A stretch of DNA of 64,000 nt from Acidimicrobiaceae bacterium (lineage in GTDB: Bacteria; Actinomycetota; Acidimicrobiia; Acidimicrobiales; Ilumatobacteraceae), in assembly GCA_016722025.1 (NCBI GenBank), contig JADKGZ010000016.1, forward strand, positions 1 to 64,000, in the 5' to 3' direction. A program made the translations under genes and the position numbers. Shown here one piece after another: positions 50,878 through 59,858 of this stretch. Each line of letters starts with the position of its first letter. Within the stretch, counting starts at the first letter, position 1. The notes under the pieces are model-generated. The model did not search any database and was not told the origin of the DNA. It was given only the letters and a program-made list of their open reading frames with translations.

Positions 50878-52373
50878 ATGGCGATTCCGAAGGTCTGCGG
50901 CATCGAGACCGAGTACGGCATCCTCGTTCGTGGGCCGGTGCACGACAACGCGAGCAACCCCGTCACCGCCTCGTCGCTGCTCATCAACGCCTACCTCGCC
51001 GCCAACCATCGCAAGGTCGGATGGGACTTCGAGGACGAGCACCCCGGCGTCGACGCCCGCGGCTTCAGCGTCGACGACCTGCTGGCACCGGATGTGGATA
51101 CCCACCTCGTCAACGCGGTGCTCACCAACGGGGCGCGCTACTACGTCGACCACGCGCACCCCGAGATCAGCACACCAGAGTGCCGCACCGCCTTCGAGGC
51201 GCTGGTGTTCGACAGAGCTGCGGAGGAGATCGTGTGGGCCAGCATGCAGGCTGCAACTGCCATGCTGCCCGCCGGCGCGGAGGTGCTGTGCCACAAGAAC
51301 AACTCCGACGGCAAGGGCAACAGCTACGGCTGCCACGAGAACTACCTGGTCGCGCGCGAGGTGCCGTTCGGCCGCATCGTGCAACAGGTCACCCCGCACT
51401 TCGTCACCCGCCAGATCGTGGTGGGCGCCGGCAAGGTGGGCTGCGAGACGCCTGGCATCTCAGTGACCGATGTGCCGTACCAGATCAGCCAGCGAGCCGA
51501 CTTCTTCGAGGAGGAGGTCGGCCTCGAGACCACGCTCAAGCGGCCGATCGTGAACACTCGCGACGAGCCGCACTGCGACCCCAGAAGTACCGGCGACTGC
51601 ACGTCATCGTCGGTGACGCCAACATGAGCGAGACCGCGACACTTGTCAAGCTGGGGGCCACGGCCATCGTGCTGGCGATGATCGAGGACGACGTGATGGG
51701 TGACGAGCTGGTGCTCGCCAACCCGGTGGCGGCCATTCGGCACGTCAGTCACGACCCGTCCTTGCAGCGAACCGTGCTGCTGCGCAGCGGTCAGCGGGCG
51801 ACGGCGCTCGAGATCCAGTGGCGTGTGCTCGAGCTGGCGTTGAAGTACGAGCAGTCGCACGGGCTGGAGCCGGTGGGGCACGACGTCGGCCGGCAGGTGC
51901 TGAGCCTGTGGGAGAGCATCCTCGCCGGTCTCGAGCACGACCCCGAGACAGTGGCACACCAGGTCGACTGGGTTGCCAAGCGCCGCATCGTGCGCGCCTA
52001 TGCGCAGCGACACCAGGCGCGCCCCGACGATGCCCGGCTCAAGGCACTCGACCTGCAGTACCACGACCTCCGGCCCGACAAGTGCCTGGCCCGAAGAGTC
52101 GGCCTCGACGTGCTCACCACCAGCGCCGCCGTGCACGACGCGATGACCAACCCGCCGCTCACCACGCGCGCCTACTTCCGCGGCCGATGCCTGGCGAAGT
52201 GGCCGGGCCAGATCGTCGCCGCCAACTGGGACAGCCTGGTCTTCGACGTCGGCCGCGACCCGTTGCGGCGGGTACCGATGATGGAACCGCTGCGCGGCAC
52301 GGCAGACTCCGTGGCTAGGTTGATCGATGAGAGCGACACCCCGGCCGAGCTGCTTGCCCGGCTGGGTGCCTGA
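50878..52373 (+). CDS. dop: Pup deamidase/depupylase Dop (one frameshift)
   Basis: Converts the C-terminal Gln of Pup to Glu and also removes Pup from proteins. The N-terminus MAIPKVCGIETEYGILVRGP carries the ATP/metal Glu residues; the Dop-specific loop (WDFEDEHPGVDARGFSVDD) separates it from PafA. Further motifs: VDHAHPEISTPECRTAFEAL, LCHKNNSDGKGNSYGCHENY, KRPIVNTRDEPHCDP, VIVGDANMSETATLVKLGAT. The frame breaks at 51579-51582, where CCCC should be CCCCC to give CDPQKYRRLH. Corrected length is about 499 residues. Confidence 0.93.
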
Positions 52374-52411
52374 ATGGCCCGTCCGCGGGCTTCGTCCACA
52401 CAGGGGAGCAC

Positions 52412-52606
52412 ATGGCTGAGCGCACGCAGAAGCAGAAGCAGGTACCCACTCGCACCGAGGAAGCGGCCGAGGTCGCACCGGCGGCCGCCGCCAGCAGCGA
52501 CAAGCTGAAGGCCGAGCTCGACGACCTGCTCGACGAGATCGACGACGTGTTGGAGACCAACGCCGAGGACTTCGTGAAGTCGTACGTGCAAAAGGGTGGC
52601 CAGTAG
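52412..52606 (+). CDS. pup: Prokaryotic ubiquitin-like protein Pup
   Basis: 64 residues. The N-terminal half is disordered (MAERTQKQKQVPTRTEEAAE, then an Ala-rich stretch); the C-terminal half is the ARC-binding helix KLKAELDDLLDEIDDVLETN and the conserved end EDFVKSYVQKGGQ. The terminal Gln must be deamidated by Dop before ligation. A ribosome binding site AGGGGAG (52402-52408) precedes ATG 52412. It lies 38 bases after dop and 4 bases before prcB. Confidence 0.97.
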   Translation: MAERTQKQKQVPTRTEEAAEVAPAAAASSDKLKAELDDLLDEIDDVLETNAEDFVKSYVQKGGQ

Positions 52607-52610
52607 TTCC

Positions 52611-53397
52611 ATGTCGATGCCAATGTTCACTCCCGGCACCGACCCGGGCTCGAGCTTTCCCCGAGCTGCTCAAGCGCGTCGGCTTCGCACCCTCGGCGCC
52701 GGTCGCGATGCACGGTGAGATGGTGGTGCCGCACGCCACCACCTGCGTCGCACTGCGTTTTGCCGACGGCGTGGTGATGGCCGGCGACCGCCGTGCCACC
52801 AGCGGCAACCTCATCAGCCATCGCGGCATGGAGAAGGTCGTGCAGGCCGACCTGCACAGCGGTGTCGCCATCGCGGGCGCCGCCGGGCCGGCGATGGAGA
52901 TGATCAAGCTGTTCCAACTGCAGCTCGAGCACTACGAGAAGGTGGAGGGCTCGGCGCTCAGCCTGGAGGGCAAGGCCAACCAGCTCAGCATGATGGTGCG
53001 CGGCAACCTGCCGGCGGCCATGCAGGGCATGGTGGTGGTGCCCATCTTCGCCGGCTACGACCTGCGCCGTGGCACCGGCAGGTTGTTCACCTACGACGTC
53101 ACCGGCGGCCGCTACGAAGAGCACGACTTCGTGGCCACCGGTTCGGGAATGCTGCACGCGGGCACGGTCATCAAGATCGGGTGGCGCGACAGCCTCGATC
53201 GCGCTGCTGCGGTGGCGTTGGCGTGCCGAGGGCTGTGGGAAGCCGCCGACGCCGACTCGGCCACCGGTGGGCCCGACGTGCTGCGCGGCATCTACCCGGT
53301 GGTTGCCACCATCACCCACGACGGCTGGTCGCGCCTGGGAGACGCCGAACTGGTGACTGCGTTCGACAGCATCGCCTCGGAGGTGCGCAGCCGATGA
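52611..53397 (+). CDS. prcB: Proteasome subunit beta (one frameshift)
   Basis: Catalytic subunit of the 20S core. ATG 52611 starts a propeptide (MSMPMFTPGTDPGSSFPELL...); the mature N-terminal nucleophile is Thr43 in VPHATTCVALRFADGVVMAG, followed by DRRATSGNLISHRGMEKV and GVAIAGAAGPAMEMIKLFQL. The frame is broken at the CCCC run 52659-52662, in the propeptide; one C less gives SSFPELLKRVGFAP. Without that correction only a start near 52708, inside the propeptide, would be left. Its TGA overlaps the prcA start (ATGA). Confidence 0.93.
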
Positions 53398-54074
53398 ACA
53401 TGCCCTTCTACGTTGCACCCGAACAGGTGATGAAGGATCGCGCCGACTACGCCCGCAAAGGCATCGCGCGCGGCCGGGCTCTGGTTGCCGTGCGCTACGA
53501 CGACGGCATCGCGCTGGTCGCCGAGAACCCCAGCAACACGCTGCGCAAGATCAGCGAGATCTACGACCGAATCGCATTCGCCGGTGTCGGCAAGTACAAC
53601 GAGTTCGATCAACTCCGGGTCGCCGGTGTGCGCGCTGCCGACCTGAAGGGGTTCCAGTACAGCCGCGACGATGTCGACGCACGCAGTCTCGCCAACAACT
53701 ACGCGCAGATCCTCGGCCAGATCTTCACTCATGAGATGAAGCCGATGGAGGTCGAGATCCTCGTCGCCGAAGTCGGCCGAGCGCCGGCCGACGACCAGTT
53801 GTTCCACATCCTCTACGACGGCACCGTGGTCGACGAACGCCGGTACTCGGTGCTGGGTGGCGACGCCGAGGCAATCGGCGGTCGGATGAAGGAGACCTTC
53901 GCCGATGGCCAGGCACTGCCGGCGGCGGTGCAGGAGGCCACGCGGGCGCTGTCGGGCGCGGAGCGCACGCTGCTCGCAACCGATCTCGAGGTCGCGGTGC
54001 TGTCGCGCAGCGGTGGTCGCCGCTGCTTCCGGCGGCTCAGCGACGAAACGGTCGCGGCCGCGCTGGCCGGCTGA
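53394..54074 (+). CDS. prcA: Proteasome subunit alpha
   Basis: Structural and gating subunit of the 20S core, 226 residues. The N-terminus MNMPFYVAPEQVMKDRADYA with RKGIARGRALVAVRYDDGIA is typical of actinobacterial PrcA; SEIYDRIAFAGVGKYNEFDQ and NNYAQILGQIFTHEMKPMEV follow. The C-terminal extension seen in mycobacterial PrcA is short. The gate residues and the pocket for the ARC tail are formed here. pxpA starts 3 bases after the stop, so the 5-oxoprolinase genes are translated from the same mRNA. Confidence 0.95.
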   Translation: MNMPFYVAPEQVMKDRADYARKGIARGRALVAVRYDDGIALVAENPSNTLRKISEIYDRIAFAGVGKYNEFDQLRVAGVRAADLKGFQYSRDDVDARSLANNYAQILGQIFTHEMKPMEVEILVAEVGRAPADDQLFHILYDGTVVDERRYSVLGGDAEAIGGRMKETFADGQALPAAVQEATRALSGAERTLLATDLEVAVLSRSGGRRCFRRLSDETVAAALAG

Positions 54075-54077
54075 GCA

Positions 54078-54806
54078 GTGACCACCAGCCGCGTCGACCT
54101 CAACTGTGATGTCGGGGAGGGCTACGGGGCATGGCCCGGCGGGCCCGACGAGGTGCTGATGCAACAGGCAACGTCGGTGAACGTCGCCTGTGGCTACCAC
54201 GCCGGCGACCCTTCGATCATGCGCCGCACCTGCGCACTCGCTGTGCGGCACCACTGCGCGATCGGCGCCCAGGTCGCCTACCCCGACCTCGCCGGGTTCG
54301 GGCGCCGGTTCATCGACATGCAACCCGGCGACCTCACCGACGCCGTGGTGTACCAGCTCGCCGCGCTCGACGGGTTCGCCAGGTTGGCCGGCAGCCGCGT
54401 CGAGTACGTCAAGCCCCACGGTGCGCTCTACAACGCAGTCGTCGCGCACGAGGCCCAGGCCGCTGCCGTGGCAACCGCCGTGTACCAGTACGACCCGACG
54501 CTGGCCGTGCTCGGCATGCCTCGATCCGCCATCGGTCGGGCATGCGAGCGGCTCGGCGTGCGTTTCGTCCACGAAGGTTTCGCCGACCGCGAGTACACCG
54601 CCGATGGCCTGCTCGTGCCGCGCACACAGCCCGGCGCGCTCATCACCGATCCGCTGCGGGCCGCCGCGCAAGCGGTGGCGCTCGCCGCCAGCGGTCTGCA
54701 GTCGGTGTGCATCCACTCCGACACCCCCGGGGCCACCGACATCCTCGATGCGGTTGCGCACGCGCTGGCCGCCGCCGGCGTGCAGCTGCAACCGTTCGCC
54801 TCGTGA
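54078..54806 (+). CDS. pxpA: 5-oxoprolinase subunit PxpA (LamB/YcsF family)
   Basis: With PxpB and PxpC opens 5-oxoproline (pyroglutamate) to glutamate at the cost of ATP. 242 residues from GTG 54078: VDLNCDVGEGYGAWPGGPDE, VNVACGYHAGDPSIMRRTCA, VEYVKPHGALYNAVV, and FVHEGFADREYTADGLLVPR. The Asp and His metal/substrate residues of the family are visible. It overlaps pxpB by 4 bases (GTGA). Confidence 0.93.
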   Translation: MTTSRVDLNCDVGEGYGAWPGGPDEVLMQQATSVNVACGYHAGDPSIMRRTCALAVRHHCAIGAQVAYPDLAGFGRRFIDMQPGDLTDAVVYQLAALDGFARLAGSRVEYVKPHGALYNAVVAHEAQAAAVATAVYQYDPTLAVLGMPRSAIGRACERLGVRFVHEGFADREYTADGLLVPRTQPGALITDPLRAAAQAVALAASGLQSVCIHSDTPGATDILDAVAHALAAAGVQLQPFAS

Positions 54807-55396
54807 GGTTGCTGCCCTACGGTCCACGGGCGGTCCTGGCGGAGTTCTCCACGCTCGCGGAGGTGATGGCCGCGTCGAGCGCCTGGCGCCAGGCGGGGCT
54901 CGCCGGTGTGATCGACGTCGTGCCGGCAGCACGCACGGTGCTGGTGATGCACGACGGCTCGCTCGACAGCCGGCTGCTGGTGCCGGTGACACCGCAGCCG
55001 TCGGCAACGCCCACCGGGCCGGAGATCACCGTTGACGTCACCTACGACGGCGCCGACCTGGCTGCCGTGGCCGCCGAGTGCGGCCTGCCGGCGAACGAGG
55101 TCGTCGCCCTGCACGCGGGGGCCGTGTACACGGTGGCCTTCTGCGGCTTCATGCCCGGCTTCAGCTACCTGATCGGTCTCCCCACAGCGCTGCACCTTCC
55201 GCGACGCAGCACGCCCCGCACGCGAGTGCCGCGCGGATCGGTCGCCATCGCCGCCGAGTTCACCGGCGTCTACCCGCAGGAGAGCCCCGGAGGTTGGCAC
55301 CTGTTGGGGCGTACCGACGCGGTGCTGTGGGACGATGCCCGCGAGCCGGCCGCGTTGCTGCCGCCCGGCGCGACGGTGAGGTTCCGGCCCAGATGA
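54803..55396 (+). CDS. pxpB: 5-oxoprolinase subunit PxpB (KipI family)
   Basis: 197 residues from GTG 54803. The N-terminal part RLLPYGPRAVLAEFSTLAEV and DVVPAARTVLVMHDG is followed by the cyclophilin-like domain with AFCGFMPGFSYLIGLPTALH, LPRRSTPRTRVPRGSVAIAA and TGVYPQESPGGWHLLGRTDA, all family signatures. The ATGA junction with pxpC shows coupled translation. Confidence 0.93.
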   Translation: MRLLPYGPRAVLAEFSTLAEVMAASSAWRQAGLAGVIDVVPAARTVLVMHDGSLDSRLLVPVTPQPSATPTGPEITVDVTYDGADLAAVAAECGLPANEVVALHAGAVYTVAFCGFMPGFSYLIGLPTALHLPRRSTPRTRVPRGSVAIAAEFTGVYPQESPGGWHLLGRTDAVLWDDAREPAALLPPGATVRFRPR

Positions 55397-56170
55397 TCGC
55401 CGTCGAGTCGTGGGGCATCGCCGGCTCGGTGGTCGACGGCGGCAGGGTGGGCCGCGCCTGGTTGGGTCAGAGCCGTGGGGGTGCGGTCGACCCCGCGGCG
55501 CTCGCACTCGCCAACCGCTTGGTGGGCAATGGTGAGCTGTGGCCCGCAATCGAAACCTCTGGAGGGCTGCTGCTCCGCGTGCACCGGCCGGTGATGGTGG
55601 CGGTCACAGGAGCGATGGCACACGTCAGCGTCGGCGATGGGCCCCGTCGGCTGGGGCAGCCCGGTGGTGCTGCCGGCCGGCGCCGGCCTTCGCGTGGGTC
55701 GATTGCTCGACGGCGCTCGCACGTACGTCGCGGTGCGGGGTGGCCTCACACGGCAGCACGACCAGTTGACAGTCGGCCCGGATCCGCTGCGCTCTGCAGC
55801 GAGCGCCGTCGCCTCGCGTGCGGCGACACGAACCACCATCCGCGTCTGGCCTGGCCCGCGAGTCGACTGGTTCGAGCCCTCGGCATGGGCAACGTTGCTG
55901 TCGGAGGCCTTCATCGTCACCTCCACCAGCCGAGTGGGCGTGCGCCTCAGCGGTGCGCCGCTGGCTCATCGCTTGCGGGGGCAGCTGGCTTCTGAGGGAG
56001 TCGTCGAAGGCGCGGTGCAGGTGCCACCCGACGGCCAGCCGATCGTGATGCTCGCCGACCATCCGACCACCGGCGGCTATCCCGTCATCGCCGTCATCGA
56101 CCCTGCCGATCTGGGCCAGGTGGCACAAGCCGCCGAGGGCGTCGCCCTGCGCTTCACCACGCCTCGCTGA
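55393..56170 (+). CDS. pxpC: 5-oxoprolinase subunit PxpC (KipA family; one frameshift)
   Basis: Starts at ATG 55393: VESWGIAGSVVDGGRVGRAW, GQSRGGAVDPAALALANRLV. After the break the second frame gives GWGSPVVLPAGAGLRVGRLL, DGARTYVAVRGGL and the C-terminal IVMLADHPTTGGYPVIAVID. The CCCC run at 55642-55645 has one C too many; removing it restores GDGPVGWGSPVVLP. Corrected length is about 258 residues, on the short side of the family (often 280-330). It completes the pxpABC set. Confidence 0.87.
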
Positions 56171-56173
56171 CGC

Positions 56174-56193
56174 ATCGGGGGTTCCCCACCGAT
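56174..56193 (+). terminator. Small terminator hairpin after pxpC
   Basis: ATCGGGGG (56174-56181) pairs with CCCACCGAT (56185-56193) with one bulged A and a 3-base loop, just past the pxpC stop and before the separate pafA promoter. Confidence 0.45.
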
Positions 56194-56253
56194 CCTCGGC
56201 GCACCAGCCTCTCCGTTGCGCGCACCGGACAGGCAAGGCCGGGAGGAGTGCGC

Positions 56254-56259
56254 TACGGT
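56254..56259 (+). promoter_or_regulatory. -10 element TACGGT before pafA
   Basis: TACGGT ends 6 bases before ATG 56266, so pafA can be made apart from the prcBA-pxpABC mRNA. Confidence 0.45.
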
Positions 56260-56265
56260 GCGCGC

Positions 56266-57622
56266 ATGGAGCGGCGAATCTACGGGCTCGAGAACGAGTA
56301 CGGCGTCACGTGCACCTTGCGCGGGCAGCGCCGGCTGAGCCCCGACGAAGTGGCCCGCTACCTGTTTCGCAAGGTGGTCAGCTGGGGCCGCAGCAGCAAC
56401 GTCTTCCTGCAGAACGGCGCGCGTCTGTACCTCGACGTGGGCTCGCACCCCGAGTACGCCACCCCCGAGTGCGACAGCTTGTACGACCTGGTGGTGCACG
56501 ACAAGGCCGGCGAGCGAATCCTCGAGGGCCTGCTGCAGTCCGCCGAGCAGCGCCTCCGCGAGGAGGGCATCCGGGGCACCATCTACCTGTTCAAGAACAA
56601 CACCGACTCCGCGGGCAACAGCTACGGCTGCCACGAGAACTACCTCACGAGCCGCGACGACGACCTGAGCCACTACGCCGAGGTGCTGATCCCGTTCTTC
56701 GTCAGCCGCCAGATCTTCACCGGCTCCGGCAAGGTGCTGCAGACCGCGCGGCGCGACGTTCTCGATGGCGCAACGTGCCGAGCACATCTGGGAGGGTGTC
56801 AGCAGCGCCACCACTCGCAGCCGCCCCATCATCAACACTCGCGACGAGCCGCACGCCGATGCCGAGAAGTACCGGCGGCTGCACGTCATCGTCGGCGACA
56901 GCAACATGAGCGAGTACACCACGTTCGTGAAGGTCGGCTCCGCGGCGTGCATGTTGCGCATGCTGGAAGACCCGTCGGTGGTGCTGCGCGACATGACGCT
57001 GGAGAACCCCATCCGCGCCATTCGCGACATCTCCCACGACATGACCTGTCGCCGCAAGGTTCGACTGGCGAACGGCCGCGAGGTGAGCGCACTCGACATC
57101 CAGCGCGAGTACCTCGACCGAGCGTTGCGCTACGCCGACACCAAGGGTTTCCCACCCATGGAGCAGAAGGCGTTGGAGATGTGGGAGCACTGCATCAGCA
57201 CCATCGAGAACGACCCCTTGAAGCTGGATCGGGAGGTCGACTGGGTGATCAAGTACCGCCTCATCGAGGCGTTCCGGGCTCGCCACGACCTGCCGCTGGG
57301 CCATGCGCGCGTGCAGCTGCTGGATCTGCAATATCACGACATCTCCCGCGATCGCAGCCCGTTCTACAAGCTGCAGGATCGCGGGATGATCGACCGGATG
57401 TGCCTCGACACCGACATCGAGGCAGCCATCGAGATACCCCCGCAGACCACGCGGGCCCGCTTGCGCGGCGAGTTCATCAAACGTGCCAAGGAGCGAAAGC
57501 GCGACTACACCGTGGATTGGGTGCACCTCAAGCTCAACGACCAGGCACAGCGCACCGTGCTGAGAAAAGACCCGTTTCGTAGCCGCGACGAGCGGGTGGA
57601 GAAGCTGATCGCCTCGCTGTGA
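56266..57622 (+). CDS. pafA: Pup-protein ligase PafA (one frameshift)
   Basis: Ligates the C-terminal Glu of Pup to substrate lysines. The N-terminus MERRIYGLENEYGVTCTLRG has the ATP/Mg Glu residues; LDVGSHPEYATPECDSLYDL, LFKNNTDSAGNSYGCHENYL, IINTRDEPHADAEKYRRLHV and GDSNMSEYTTFVKVGS follow, then the C-terminal domain ending FRSRDERVEKLIASL. The frame changes at 56744-56756, in alternating GC: two bases (GC) seem to be missing from the codons for TARGATFSMAQRAEHIWEG. Corrected length is about 453 residues. Confidence 0.93.
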
Positions 57623-57673
57623 GACGTGCCCGAGCGCACGTCTGCCTGCCACTGCGCAGCCCTGCCGCACCGG

Positions 57674-57679
57674 TAGCGT
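57674..57679 (+). promoter_or_regulatory. -10 element TAGCGT before lepB
   Basis: TAGCGT ends 7 bases before ATG 57687. Confidence 0.45.
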
Positions 57680-57686
57680 GTGGCCG

Positions 57687-58388
57687 ATGTCCGACCATCC
57701 GCCGCGGTCCACCGAGATCGACACCCTGCTCACGGAGCTGTCGCCCGATGACCCCGGCCACCCGGTGCAGGATCCGGCAGCGGGCGATGCGGGCGGTGCC
57801 GGCGGGGGCGCCGACGGCCCCGACGACGACACGTCGCCGTCACCCCTGCCCAAGAAGCGCAAGCGGGGCAACGCCCTCACCGAGTGGCTCGTGGTCGTTG
57901 CCGTGGCCGTCGGTGCTGCGCTCATGGTGCGGGCATTCGTGCTGCAACAGTTCGCAGTGTCGGGCTACTCGATGATCAACACCCTGCACGACGGAGATCG
58001 AGTGCTGGTCAACAAGCTCAGCTACCGGCTGCACGACCCTCGCCGAGGCGACGTGGTGGTGCTCAAGACGCTCGAGGGCGCCGACGAGCGCGACCTCATC
58101 AAGCGAGTGGTGGCGTTGCCCGGCGAGACCGTGGAGTACCGAGCCTGCGTGCTGTACATCGACGGGCGCGAACTGGTCGAGCCGTACCTCGACCCCGCAG
58201 TCGTCACCCGCACATCGTGCGGCACCGACCAGATCCCGCTCGAGGTGCCCGACGATCAGGTCTTCGTCATGGGCGACAACCGGGCCGGCTCCAAGGACAG
58301 CAGATCGTTGGGCCCGATCACCTACGCCGACCTCATCGGTCGTGCGTTCGTGGTCATCTGGCCTGCCGGCGACTGGCGCTGGCTGTAG
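57687..58388 (+). CDS. lepB: Signal peptidase I
   Basis: Membrane serine protease that removes signal peptides from exported proteins; 233 residues. An acidic, Gly/Pro-rich cytosolic tail of about 60 residues ends in KKRKRG and one transmembrane helix (LTEWLVVVAVAVGAALMVRA). The catalytic Ser95 is in VSGYSMINTLHDGDRVLVNK and Lys139 in DLIKRVVALPGETVEYRA; the box E segment is VFVMGDNRAGSKDSRSLGPI. The usual Pro of SMxPTL is Asn. It stands between pafA and a convergent phosphodiesterase gene. Confidence 0.93.
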   Translation: MSDHPPRSTEIDTLLTELSPDDPGHPVQDPAAGDAGGAGGGADGPDDDTSPSPLPKKRKRGNALTEWLVVVAVAVGAALMVRAFVLQQFAVSGYSMINTLHDGDRVLVNKLSYRLHDPRRGDVVVLKTLEGADERDLIKRVVALPGETVEYRACVLYIDGRELVEPYLDPAVVTRTSCGTDQIPLEVPDDQVFVMGDNRAGSKDSRSLGPITYADLIGRAFVVIWPAGDWRWL

Positions 58389-58412
58389 CAGGCGCCTGGC
58401 CGCTCCTGGCTT

Positions 58413-58482
58413 CTGGGCGTCATCCTTCCCAACTCGGCTCCGGGCGTGATCCGTCCCGGCTTCCGAGACGAGTTACGCCCAG
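58413..58482. repeat. Imperfect direct repeat within a bulged hairpin between convergent genes
   Basis: CTGGGCGT (58413-58420) pairs with 58475-58482 and AACTCG (58431-58436) with 58469-58474, with a 10-base bulge. Inside, GGGCGTCATCCTTCCC (58415-58430) and GGGCGTGATCCGTCCC (58442-58457) are direct repeats with two differences. It probably serves as a two-way terminator for lepB and the phosphodiesterase. Confidence 0.55.
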
Positions 58483-58492
58483 TTGGTGAGCA

Positions 58493-59239
58493 TCACGTGG
58501 TGCCCTCCACGGGCGCAGGGGCGCCGAGCTCTGCGCGATAGGCGTCCATCATCCGATCGGGGTAGTCGCAGTACACGCCGTCGAGACCCATGCGCAGCCC
58601 TCGTTGCAGGATGTGCGGCTCCTGCATGTCCCACCCGAACGCGACTCGGTTGAATCGGTGCACGAGGGCAACGGTGCCACCGGTCCAGTCGCGATGGTGC
58701 ATGTTGATCGCGTCGATGCCGTTGGCGGCCAACGTGGCAACTCGCCGCTCGGCACCCTCTTTGATGCGCTGCATCGCGGTGCTGTCGACCAAGCGCGCCC
58801 CTTGGCCGCGCAGCGGGAGCAACGACTCCCACTGCGGCGAGCACAGCCACAGGCGTTCCAGCATCGCCGGCGCCGCGTCGCGGACGACATCGATGACCGC
58901 CTGCCCGGATTGCGGGTCCTTCAAGTCGAGTGAGAGGTGGTAGCCGGAGCCACAACGATCGAGCAGGTCGGCGAGCGATGGGATGTGCGCCGGCAGCGCC
59001 GAGCGGCGGAGGCCTGCAATCGGCGTGCCGCGACCCAGCGACCGCTTGACCACACCATCGTGGTCGAGTACCGGCACACCGTCGGTGGTGACCCACACGT
59101 CGCTCTCCAGCCCGTTGGCGCCCAGCTTCAGCCCCAGCGCGAACGCCTCCAGGGTGTTCTCCGGCGCGTAGGCCTTGGCTCCGCGGTGCGCGAAGGCGAT
59201 GGGCGTGTCGAGCAGCGAGGGCAGCCGTTGTTGCACCAC
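58493..59239 (-). CDS. Glycerophosphodiester phosphodiesterase
   Basis: 248-residue TIM-barrel enzyme (GDPD family) that splits glycerophosphodiesters into glycerol-3-phosphate and an alcohol. The signature IAFAHRGAKAYAPENTLEAF holds the catalytic His and metal Glu; GLESDVWVTTDGVPVLDHDG holds the second Glu, Asp and the second His. HLSLDLKDPQSGQAVIDVV and GLDGVYCDYPDRMMDAY complete the fold. No signal peptide is visible. The start is one of two adjacent GTG codons (59239 or 59236). Confidence 0.88.
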   Translation of the reverse strand: MVQQRLPSLLDTPIAFAHRGAKAYAPENTLEAFALGLKLGANGLESDVWVTTDGVPVLDHDGVVKRSLGRGTPIAGLRRSALPAHIPSLADLLDRCGSGYHLSLDLKDPQSGQAVIDVVRDAAPAMLERLWLCSPQWESLLPLRGQGARLVDSTAMQRIKEGAERRVATLAANGIDAINMHHRDWTGGTVALVHRFNRVAFGWDMQEPHILQRGLRMGLDGVYCDYPDRMMDAYRAELGAPAPVEGTT

Positions 59240-59323
59240 ACGATGATGCCACGGCTCGCTCGGGGGAGCGGAGCACGCACAGAACATGGCAGCAGGTGAG
59301 GCGGCGCGAGAGGTTGCGGCTCC

Positions 59324-59329
59324 TAGACT
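59324..59329 (+). promoter_or_regulatory. -10 element TAGACT before tatA
   Basis: TAGACT ends 7 bases before GTG 59337. Confidence 0.45.
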
Positions 59330-59336
59330 CACGGCC

Positions 59337-59858
59337 GTGTTCAACATCCAGGGCAGCGAGATGATCTTCCTGCTGCTCGTCGCGCTCGTGATACTCGGGC
59401 CCGAGAAGCTGCCCGAAGCGGTGCGCAAGTTCGCCAAGACGTACGCCGAGTTCAAGAAGATGGCCAATGGCTTCCAGGGCGAGTTCCGCCAGGCGCTCGA
59501 CGAACCGATGCGCGAGTTCCGCGAGACGGCCAATGCCGTCCGCGACGCCGCCAAGTTCGACATCGACGGCATCACGTCGCCGTCTGCCACGCCCGAGCCC
59601 GCCCCCACGCCCGGTAGCACAGCCGTCAGCGAGATCGCACCACGCACGACACCCCCGATCGTTCGCGAGCCTGGTCTCAACTTCGGCTCGGCCAACCCCC
59701 GTCGCCAGGCACGCATCGCTCGCAGCGACGAGTCGCCGGCCGCGCCGGGTACCGACGCCGCCGTGGTCGACGACCCGCCGGCCGCGCCGGGAACCGACGC
59801 CGCCGTGGTCGACGACCCGCCGGCGGCCAGTCCCGCCCAAGGGGACGCCAGCGAATGA
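59337..59858 (+). CDS. tatA: Sec-independent translocase protein TatA/TatB
   Basis: Pore or receptor component of the twin-arginine export system; 173 residues. The N-terminus (M)FNIQGSEMIFLLLVALVILG-PEKLP has the short helix, the conserved Glu near the N-terminus (as in TatB) and the hinge GPEKLP, followed by the amphipathic helix EAVRKFAKTYAEFKKMANGF. The long acidic/Pro-rich tail contains a 14-residue unit twice (PAAPGTDAAVVDDP). Only one TatA/B-type gene is present next to tatC. Its TGA overlaps the tatC start. Confidence 0.88.
   Translation: MFNIQGSEMIFLLLVALVILGPEKLPEAVRKFAKTYAEFKKMANGFQGEFRQALDEPMREFRETANAVRDAAKFDIDGITSPSATPEPAPTPGSTAVSEIAPRTTPPIVREPGLNFGSANPRRQARIARSDESPAAPGTDAAVVDDPPAAPGTDAAVVDDPPAASPAQGDASE
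59736..59819 (+). repeat. 42-base direct repeat in the tatA tail
   Basis: Two adjacent 42-base copies (59736-59777 and 59778-59819) differ at one base (GGGTACC against GGGAACC), which is a silent change, indicating a recent duplication. Confidence 0.88.

Noticed and set aside
51579..52662. Programmed frameshifting in dop and prcB as a control of proteasome level
   Set aside because: The runs are short Cs without a slippery heptamer, a stop-adjacent pause or a following pseudoknot, and the same kind of break occurs in unrelated genes of the window.
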